From Cycas panzhihuaensis (taxonomy: Eukaryota; Cycadophyta), in assembly GCA_023213395.1 (NCBI GenBank), contig CM041465.1, positions 159,905,741 to 159,969,740 of the forward strand: DNA of 64,000 bases, read 5' to 3'. The notes beneath the pieces are model-generated. The model had not been told where the DNA came from. It did not search any database and was given only the letters and a program-made list of their open reading frames with translations. Positions 56,500 to 64,000 of this stretch are shown piece by piece (position 1 is the stretch's first letter; each line of letters opens with the position of its first letter). Made by a program: the position numbers and the translations under genes.

Positions 56500-57245
56500 G
56501 TAGTAATCTTTCTTAAGGTGACCTATCTTATTGCAGTTCTAACATCTAAGCTTACTCTTCTTGCCTTTTGACTTTGACCTTGATATGTCCCTAGAGCTTT
56601 ATCCTCTCTCAATTATTCTGACTCTTGCTATCATAGCTTCTAGTGTGGAGGTTTCAAGACAGGACTTCCTCCTTACCTCTCCCATTATCAAAGAACTCAC
56701 AACAAAATCATAGTCTAATTTATTTGTAGTACTAAAACTAATTGAGGTGATAATATTATCCCAAGATTCTGGTTATAAACATAATAAGGTAATAGCCTTA
56801 TCGTCATTCTCAATCGTGATATTGATACTAGCTAATTAACAAATAAGAGTATTAAAAATATTTAAATAATCAGGAATTTTTGTACATTCCTTCATCTATA
56901 ATGAGTACAACTACCTCTTCAAGTAGATTCAATTCATCACTAATTTGGTCATGTACAAGCCTTCTAATCAAGTCCATAATCCTATTACTATCTTTTCTCC
57001 TCTGATGTTAAGTAGAACTTCATCTACCAAGTACAATCGTATTATGCTAAGAGCTCTTTTATCCAGATCATCCTATTCGTCATCGTCCCTCCCTATAGGT
57101 TTCTTCAATTTACCTATTAGAGCTCTATATAATCCCTATTATACTATAACATCATACGCTTTCAGCTTCCATAACTCAAAGTTATTCTTGCCATTGAATT
57201 TCCCCACCTTAAACTTTGAATTTGCTAGTTTTATGATTTAGTGCA
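56500..57245 (-). pseudogene. copia-D gag remnant
   Basis: The minus strand begins near 57235 with KFKVGKFNGKNNFELWKLK, continues with LIGKLKKP and DLDKRALSIIRLYLVDEVL, and ends in a zinc knuckle, NCNKIGHLKKDYYKR, near 56500-56540. The knuckle's last Cys reads Tyr. This is a standard copia gag (UBN2 type) of near-usual length. It has four or more stops. Confidence 0.8.
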
Positions 57246-57295
57246 TAAAAAGTTAACACCAAAACCTTCACAAACTTGTTATAAAAATAAAAGTA

Positions 57296-57307
57296 GCTTT
57301 GATACCA
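57296..57307 (-). other. copia-D primer-binding site
   Basis: Minus-strand TGGTATCAAAGC, 11 of 12 matching the initiator-Met primer site, two bases from the 5' LTR. Confidence 0.88.
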
Positions 57308-57309
57308 CT

Positions 57310-57976
57310 TATTAAGAAAACTAGATCCCAATAACTAGAAACTACCACTAAGACCTAAACTATTTTATAACTCGTTACAAGAATTAAAACTAAAATTTAA
57401 CATACAGATTCTTAAACCATAGATAATATAATAAATAAATTAGAAGGTCAAAGTATCACATATACACCAGATATAATATAGTAAAACCCTAGTAGTGTGC
57501 TAAGGAAATATCCACATAAGAGATGTATTAATCTTTATTATCTAAGAATGGAGAAATATACATAATCTATAGTAGAATGCTCACAACAATAACAACTAGC
57601 CACCTCTTCTCAATATAATACATCTAATATATCAAATACCATCAACATAATAAAAAAACACCCTAAATCAGGCTATATAAGAGAGTCATACAAGGCACAA
57701 ATTTTGACCATCAAATATGGGGTATTTTTAATGAATGACCCCGATTCTCATTACAATTTAGTATGTTTTATAGTGCTAACTTTTTGGGTTGAGGACTACT
57801 ACCCGCGAACCTTCTCTTTACGAGGGAGGAGGGTGTTTCAACTTCTTCTATATCCCTTGGCTAAAGAGGGCTCTCCCCGCCCCCTTAGATCCCCTTGTAA
57901 AAGTTTAGAGAAAAAACCACATTGCCAACTTGTCAAAAATTTTGCCTCTAAAATATTATTATTATATTGTCTAATA
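57310..57976 (-). repeat. copia-D 5' LTR
   Basis: Plus-strand ends are TATTAAGAAAAC and CTAATA. It pairs with 54552-55188. Confidence 0.85.
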
Positions 57977-57981
57977 GAAAT
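57977..57981 (+). repeat. copia-D target-site duplication, right
   Basis: GAAAT, identical to 54547-54551. Confidence 0.8.
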
Positions 57982-58365
57982 TAGCTCTAACCTAAAATAA
58001 TGATAGATCAAATTAATTGATAATTAATACAAAATTTTGCTAGAGTTTAGACTCTCGCTAAATACATCTTAATTTTATAATTAGATAAGTGTAAATATGG
58101 TCTTAATTTATAGAGGGCTCGATGTCTATCACTTTACAAATAGTGGATGTGGATTATACCTCATATGCTTATACTTTATTAGATCTCATATTATATAAAT
58201 CTCATCAGATAGTTCTGAGGCTAAAGTGGGGTGTTAATTCTCATCTAGGACTTATAAGATTAAGCCATAACTTAAAATATATTTATACTTTATCTAAATG
58301 AAGTGACTAACTTTATAAAAAAGTGCATGAAGGAGTTATTATATTTTAATATCTTTCTTTAATGA
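57982..58365. other. Unassigned, probably copia-E 3' end
   Basis: AT-rich sequence immediately downstream of the copia-E RNase H tail on the minus strand. It is the expected place of its 3' LTR, but no partner was found to confirm this. Confidence 0.35.
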
Positions 58366-58730
58366 CAACTTCATTAATCTCAAGGTCATGTCAAAATTTA
58401 TTAAACTTTAGTTTACCAAGTGCTTTAGTCAAGATATCAGTAACCTAGTCATTAATTAATTTATACATAAGATTAATTTCTCTGTATTAAACATGTTCAC
58501 AGATGAAATGATGATGGAACTTGATATGATTTGTATGTATTTTATGATGTGCTTTATGTTTTTCAATGGAGTCATTAATATGATACTTTATTTTTTAAAG
58601 CCAATGATAATCAATTAGCTTCTTTTCTAAAAGTAATTTAGTAAACTCCTAAGTATCAATTTTCATAATGGAATTCATCTCTTCATCCAAGGAATCCTAC
58701 CAAGTTTTGGTTTTAGTTGCCTCCTTAAAG
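58366..58730 (-). pseudogene. copia-E RT start joined to RNase H end
   Basis: From 58730 downward the minus strand reads SIMKIDTQEF-like text, KKLIDYHWL.KIKYHINDSIEKHKA, the first 50 or so residues of copia RT. It then passes directly into HTNHIKFHHHFICEHV, REINLMYKL and DILTKALGKLKFNKF, the last part of RNase H. The join is near 58545-58555, so RT motifs from KARLVAKG onward and most of RNase H are missing. Single stops occur in both parts. Confidence 0.7.
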
Positions 58731-59089
58731 GTGGAAGGTTTAGAAGCATTAAAAACTTATGCCATTAAAATAAAGTTTATAGTATGTCTTAGTTTATATT
58801 ACCTTTTTGTTCTATAGGAGGTGAAGGTGCATCTTCCATGACTTGCAAGTACCACTTATAAAGTTTCTTAATGCTTTCATCTTATTCTTCTTCTTGAGAT
58901 AGAGGTGGCAATGTAGATATCAATGTATAAGTGGATAGAGATGCAGAGGAGTAGATGAAGAACTTAGAGTATATAGAATTGAAGGAGTAGAAGTGACTTG
59001 TATTAGTATATGAGGGACTTCTAAAACACCATCATCATCATCTATTAAAAACTATATTTGAGATTGATCTAAGTCCTAATTGTCTTCTA

Positions 59090-59970
59090 TAAATGTAATA
59101 TCTTGAGATGAATATGCCTATCTTCCAATAGGATCATATACTTTATAAGCTTTGTAACTGGGTACATAGCCTATGAAGATATACTTTAAGCTTTTATCAT
59201 TAAGTTTCCTTCTATTTTATTTTATAATATACATATAGGTTGTACAACTAAATATTTTAAGGTATGATACTATAGGCTTTTGTCCTAACCAAGTGTCCTT
59301 AAGTATCATATTTCTGATAGCTGAAGTCAGGCTCTTATTTGTAAGGTAAGTAGTGGTAGAAATAACTTTAGCCCAAAATAAATCAGCAATGTTTACAATA
59401 TTTACCATTGTTTTTTCCTTATTCACTAATGCTTGATTCATATATTTAGTAATACCATTTTACTAAGGGGTATGAGGAGCTAAAAACTAGCATTTAATAC
59501 CATATTCTTTATAGAAATTAGTGAATTAATTTGATGTATACTCACCTCTATTATCTGTACACAGTATTTTGATTATTATATCAAATTCATTTTTAACTTC
59601 AACTTGGAATTTCTTAAATTTCTCAAAGGCTTTAATCCTATTCTTCAAAATGTAAACCTAATTTTTTTTTAGAATAATCATTAATAAAAGTAATAAAATA
59701 GAAGCTTCTATTAAGTGAAGACTTAGACATAGGTCCACAAATATCTAAGTGAACTAATCCCAATAGTTTAATTGAATGCTAAGATTGCTTAGATTGAATT
59801 GGTTCCCTATGTTACTTATCAAGTATGTAGGCTTCATAAAAAAAAATATTCTATTTAATCTTAGGCAACCTATGTACCATTTAAAGTCTAAACATGAAAT
59901 TGAGACTCTGTATCTTTAGGTGACTAAAGCATTAATACCATAACTGTTGGTAGAAGGGTAGATCAAAACA
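59090..59970 (-). pseudogene. copia-E integrase remnant
   Basis: The minus strand starts near 59960 and reads HLDICGPMSKSSL (first catalytic Asp), YFITFINDYSKK, ILCTDNRGEYTSN (second Asp), then NGITKYMNQALVNKEKTMV. There the third catalytic residue, normally Glu in NGxxExMN, is Lys. The C-terminal end has IFIGYVPSYKAYKVYDP near 59130-59190. A 74-codon open stretch spans 59217-59441. The part between here and the RT start (58730-59090) is linker with an acidic DDDDGVLE stretch. Confidence 0.82.
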
Positions 59971-60223
59971 TATTATTATAAGGCCATAGTGAAATAATTA
60001 ACAAAATTTCTAAAAAATACTGATAATATTGAGAAACACCTTTGGTCCATGAGGCCTATTTAAATAATTAGGATGTTGGGCTTACCCAATGTTTACCGAT
60101 GTTTGGTGTTAAAAAACACCATTAAAAAGTGGGCGAGTGGGTCAACTATGGTGGCTATAGTCGACTTCACACCATCCAATGTCAATATACTTTTTAGAAT
60201 TCCCTTTAATGAACATTATTCCA
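59971..60223 (-). repeat. copia-F 3' LTR, approximate
   Basis: On the minus strand it starts TGGAATAATGTTC right after a purine stretch (GGGAGAATGA) that follows the copia-F RNase H tail. The start resembles the copia-B LTR start TGGAATAATGCCC. The far end was not resolved and may be truncated against copia-E. Confidence 0.45.
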
Positions 60224-60229
60224 TCATTC

Positions 60230-60450
60230 TCCCTTATAATGTTCATTAAGGATAACTCCAATCTTGTCTCTAAATTTGTGAAACTTGATTCTTTTAAGAG
60301 CCTTGGTAAAGATGTTTGCCACCTATTAATCTATGCTATATAAACTAATTTAATCTCATCTACTTGCATCAATTCCTTGATAAAGTGATTAAAAAGAGTG
60401 GATCTATCCTTCATCTCCATGTACTAGACACAAAGGCAAACATGGGAGCA
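60230..60450 (-). pseudogene. copia-F RNase H tail
   Basis: Minus-strand end of a copia polyprotein: DRSTLFNHFIKELM, VDEIKLVYIA, then ANIFTKALKRIKFHKFRDK. The rest of the element is absent. It is cut off at about 60450, where copia-G 3' sequence begins. Confidence 0.7.
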
Positions 60451-60980
60451 AGACAGACTTAAGAGAAAGAAAGTAGCAATCTAATTTAAAGTTCACTTAA
60501 GACCCTTTTTAGAAATAATTAACTAATGCAATGACCCTGTGACATTAACCCATTTCAATCATCCCCTTAAAGATAGAAGGTCATTTCATCCTATTTTATT
60601 CTATCATATGAGGTCTTCATTTGAGCCTCTTACAAACTAAACTACTATGACACTTTTGTGGGAAACCCTCATCAGGAAGAAAACCTGCAGATTTTCTAAT
60701 CTACTAACCTAGATCAAGCGGCTCTTTAAATGAATCCAAATAGCCATTCACTATAATGAATTTTATAGCTAAAATCTACTAAGTCTCCATATACCATTTG
60801 GTCATCCCCCATGCCTTTTCAAGTTTTTATAGGTTTTGATTTTCTAAAATGATACAACCCTTATCCTTTCATGCCCATAAGGGGTTTTCACAAATGGGAT
60901 AGAGTAGAGACTTACTTTTATCCTTCCATGCCCATAAGAGGTTTTCACGAATGAGATAGAGTATGATAGTCTTATTGTCA
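60450..60980 (-). repeat. copia-G 3' LTR, approximate
   Basis: On the minus strand it starts TGACAATAAGAC directly after the polypurine stretch TAGAAGGAGA (60981-60990). It contains a 57-bp imperfect duplication: ATGCCCATAA at 60871 and again at 60928. The far boundary near 60450 is a guess, since the partner LTR is outside the window. Confidence 0.45.
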
Positions 60981-60990
60981 TCTCCTTCTA

Positions 60991-62580
60991 TTAGTTGGAG
61001 ATGGAGACCCTAAGGCTGAGTTGCTTTTGGAAATGTTTAAACTTCACCTTCTTCAATGGTTTTGTGAAGATATTGGCAACTTGATCTGTTCTGGGGTAGT
61101 AATCTAGTTGAATTATGCCATCATAAACTAGTTCTCTAATTATGTGGACTTTCATACTTATATGTTTGGTACGATCATAAAATATAGGGTTTTTAGCCAT
61201 TTGAATTGTAGATTGATTATCTGTATGTAAGCTAGTAGAACTTGTTTGGGTGGCATTTAATGTATTCAATATTTTTCTAAGCCATATCACCTCTTTACAT
61301 GTTTTAAAAGTAATAATATATTAATCTTTGATAGTTGAGACTGTAACTATATTTTGACATCTGGATCTCCATGATATTGGTGATATTCTAAGAAATGTTA
61401 TATACCTAGATGTAGATCTTCTTATGTCTTTATCTCTAGCAAAGTCTAAGTCTATATTGGGTCCATACAACAGACCATATTTGTTGGTCGTATTTAGGTA
61501 CCTAAACACTTGTATTGTAGCTTACTAGTGATTCTACTTAGGATTTGTCATGAATCTTGTAAGAATTCTGACAGAGTGTGCAATATTTATCCTTGTGTTG
61601 GTAGTATAGATGAGACTACCTACAAGTTACCTGTAGAGTGTTGCGTCTGCCTCCCTAGTGTCACCATCAGTTGAGAGTTTAACATTAGCTTCCATAGGTG
61701 TAGCAACTGTTCGAGCACCATCCAATAGAAACTTTGTCAGAAGATTGTTAGTATATTTTTCTTGGGAGAGAAACATTTTTTCATTCTTTTGAGTTACTTC
61801 AATTCTCAAGTAATATTTCATCAACCCAAGATTAAACATTTCAAAAGTTTTAGCAAGGTCCTTCTTCAGCTGGTTAATTACCTGTTCACTATTCCCCATT
61901 ATTAGCATATTATCCATAAAGATTAAGAGGTAAGTGACTTTATCATTTTAGCACTTGATAAATAATGTTATATTAATATCTTAATAGTCGTAAACATCAT
62001 ATCCAAGTTGTCTCATTCTTTTAAACAACTTGGTAAACCAAGCATGAGGGGCTTGTTTTAGGCTGTACAAGGACTTTTTGAGCCTACAAACCTTATGCTC
62101 ATAACCAACAATCTTGTATCCTTCTGGTTGAGCCATGTAAATTTCTTCTTTAAGGTCCCCATTGAGAATTACAGTCTTAACATTGAGTTGGTGGATTTTT
62201 CAATCTTGTTGAGTAGCCAAGGCTATAAGAGTTTTGATTGTAGGCCACTTAGTTATAGGAGCAAAGATTTTAGTGTAGTCGATGTCTTCCCTTTGCATGA
62301 ATCCTTTTAGTACTAACCTCACCTTGTGTTTTTTTAAGGTTCCATCTGATCTGTACTTATTTTTGAACACCCATTTATTGCAAATTATCTTTTATCTAAC
62401 TGGTAGATCAATAAGCTCCTATGTACCATTTTTTATAAGAGATTGATACTCTTCATTTATGACATTTCTCTAAGCTACATGCTTTATAGCTTCTTGGTAC
62501 GTTAGGGGCTCTTCATTAAGAGCAAGGTATAGTTCTTCTAATTTAAGCTCAACAGAAAGTGATTCATGCATCATTGCTCT
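60991..62580 (-). pseudogene. copia-G reverse transcriptase and RNase H, best-preserved copy
   Basis: Long near-open minus-strand frame. RT motifs include [75 protein letters not shown] and the active site MDNMLIMGNSEQV near 61895-61917 (YVDD with second Asp now Asn). KYYLRIEV and FLSQEKYTNNLLTKFL follow, then TPMEANVKLS. RNase H continues with FARDKDIRRST, LHTDNQSTIQMAKNP, DRTKHISMKVHIIREL and ANIFTKPLKKVKF, ending at the stop near 60991. Only scattered stops, so this is probably the youngest copia here. Confidence 0.88.
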
Positions 62581-62879
62581 ATGGGCACTTCTAATGCCAG
62601 TTTTGCGTACCTCATCTGGTCGCATATCCTTGTGTAGTTGGTAGGCTTCATGAAAACCTCATGTTGGGAATAAGGTTTTTATTTCCACAGCCTCTTAGTC
62701 TTTATTTTAATCCTAAAAAGTATCATATAAAATGTTTAGCATGGAGGAAGTTAACGATGTTGGAGAATATGGGCCAACCATAGATATTGGAGAAGATGGT
62801 CCTTCTACTATGGCTTTGCTTTTGTCAACTTGGCTATTCGCAAATGATGGTGTTGGATGTGTACACATTGGTTAGGAGT

Positions 62880-63990
62880 CATAACTTATATCCTCTATGG
62901 CTCTATTATCAGATTCTAAGATTTTGAGCAACTGTTGAGCATCTGCCCCCCTAAATTTTAGAATCTGGACATCAAATTTAGTAGCATCATTAAATCGATA
63001 CGAAGGCATCTTGGAGTCAAGTCTAAGTAATTGATCTTCAGTCTCTGCAAAGGTAACATCTCTAGTATAATGATTTTATATTATGAAGGTATGAAAACCT
63101 TGTACCCCTTTCTATCCATAGGGTATCTGACAAAGATGCCTTTTAGGGCTTTATCTTAGAGCTTATTTCTGTGTTCCTCTAGAATGTGAGCATAACAAGT
63201 AGAATAAAAAATTTTAAAGTGGGAGATAGAGGGGGTTTGTCCATACCATATTTCATGTGGAGAGGGGTTGAGCTTGCGAGGAATAATAGTGTTAATGTAA
63301 TATACAGTAGTCTAGATAGCCTCATCCCAAAGATATACAGGCACATGCTTATATATTAGCATAGTACAAACCATGTTCATGATGGTCCTATTCATGCACT
63401 CGGTAACTCCATTTTACTGCAGTAGTGGTCTGATGTTTGATTCCATACTATCATAGGTACAATTCAAACTCATTACATATGTACTTACCACCATTATCAG
63501 TCTTGAGTATTTTGATCTTGAATCCAGATTTATTTTCCATGCAGTTCTTAAAAGCTTGAAACATAGAAAAAGCTTCATCTTTCTTTGCAAGAAAAGCAAC
63601 CTATACTTTCTTGGTAAAATCATCAATGAAAGTAATATAGTACTACTTTTGTTTGAGAGAAGGGATGGGCATAGGACTGCATATATTTGAGTGTAAAACC
63701 TGCAAAGGTTGGCTAAATTTCCACTGTCTATGAGGAAAAGGTTGTCTTTGAGATTTAGCAATATTACATGCTTCACATTTGAAGGGCTTAGAGGAGAGCC
63801 TAGGCATACTAGGAAGAGTGGTATGTAGTTCTCTTAAATGATCAATTTTGATATGGCCCATATAAGCATGCCATAGGGCCAGTTGGGAAAACTTTTGAGG
63901 AGTCAGGGTTATAGTAAAAGAAGAGTCATTATCAACATAGTTGGCTTCAGAGGATGGTGAGCCAGTTAGATGAAAAAGTTTGCCATCAAG
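62880..63990 (-). pseudogene. copia-G integrase, 5' end of element beyond window
   Basis: Minus 63643-63861 is open. It carries the pre-integrase zinc region MGHIKIDHLRELHTTLPSMP, then KCEACNIAKSQRQPF, and the first catalytic strand LHSNICSPMPI (normally HSDxxGPM, so Asp reads Asn). Further down the second site reads ILKTDNGGKY and the third QQNGVTECMNRTI (Glu kept). The C-terminal YGQTPSISHFKIF is near 63190-63250 and KGYKVF near 63100. Protease and gag are outside the window. The 120-codon open stretch at 63414-63776 is a shadow frame. Confidence 0.82.
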
Positions 63991-64000
63991 AATTCCAATC

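Larger units (their letters stand above)
54552..57976 (-). mobile_element. copia-D: internally deleted Ty1/copia element
   Basis: Minus-strand element of only 3.4 kb with a 667-bp 5' LTR (right), primer site, gag, protease motif and partial integrase. These are followed directly by the last codons of RNase H, a polypurine tract and a 637-bp 3' LTR (left). A perfect GAAAT duplication flanks it. The whole RT and most of RNase H are missing. A gag-bearing element without RT would depend on helper proteins to move. Confidence 0.88.

Noticed and set aside
63414-63776. 120-codon minus frame as a gene
   Set aside because: Shadow of copia-G integrase; catalytic motifs are in another frame.

Overview
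The window looks like intergenic DNA from a large, repeat-rich seed-plant genome. It is AT-rich and dominated by old, broken LTR retrotransposons nested in one another. A gymnosperm or another plant that purges repeats slowly would fit, but nothing here identifies the species. No intact protein-coding gene and no rRNA or tRNA gene was recognised. Almost every retroelement reading frame is cut by stops, frameshifts or insertions, so the coding remnants are annotated as pseudogenes. Element names (T1, T2, gypsy-A, copia-B to copia-G) are mine.

Layout. (1) 1-9805: T1, a minus-strand Tat-type Ty3/gypsy element. It has a 2.4 kb 5' LTR at its right end, and its 3' half lies outside the window. (2) About 9806-28.9 kb: gypsy-A, a plus-strand chromovirus-like Ty3/gypsy element, split in its protease by copia-B (11496-25854, plus). 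Copia-B is itself split in its reverse transcriptase by copia-C (17035-24203, minus). This is a three-level nest. (3) 28.9-31.07 kb: gypsy-A 3' LTR, a tRNA-derived SINE, a compound microsatellite and unassigned DNA. (4) 31075-49146: T2, a full-length minus-strand Tat-type element with 3.1-3.2 kb LTRs and a near-match target duplication. T2 carries gag, protease, RT, RNase H and integrase, a second plant-type RNase H far downstream, and a degenerate antisense reading frame resembling a plant mobile domain protein. (5) 49147-54546: unassigned DNA with a perfect 129-bp tandem duplication, a GC/CpG-richer island with two divergent open starts, and 140-bp and 24-bp tandem repeats. (6) 54552-57976: copia-D, a short minus-strand copia element with both LTRs, primer site and a perfect 5-bp target duplication, whose RT/RNase H core is deleted. 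(7) About 58.0-64.0 kb: remnants of three more minus-strand copia elements. These are copia-E (also missing its RT core), a copia-F tail, and copia-G, the best preserved, which runs off the right end.

Most damage to the retroelement genes is C-to-T/G-to-A, seen repeatedly as Asp-to-Asn in RT active sites and Glu-to-Lys in integrase active sites. That pattern fits long-term silencing by DNA methylation. The most unusual items are the antisense mobile-domain-like frame and distant second RNase H of T2, the 74-bp duplication flanking copia-C, the in-frame internal deletion of copia-D, and the CpG-richer island near 50.2-51.0 kb.
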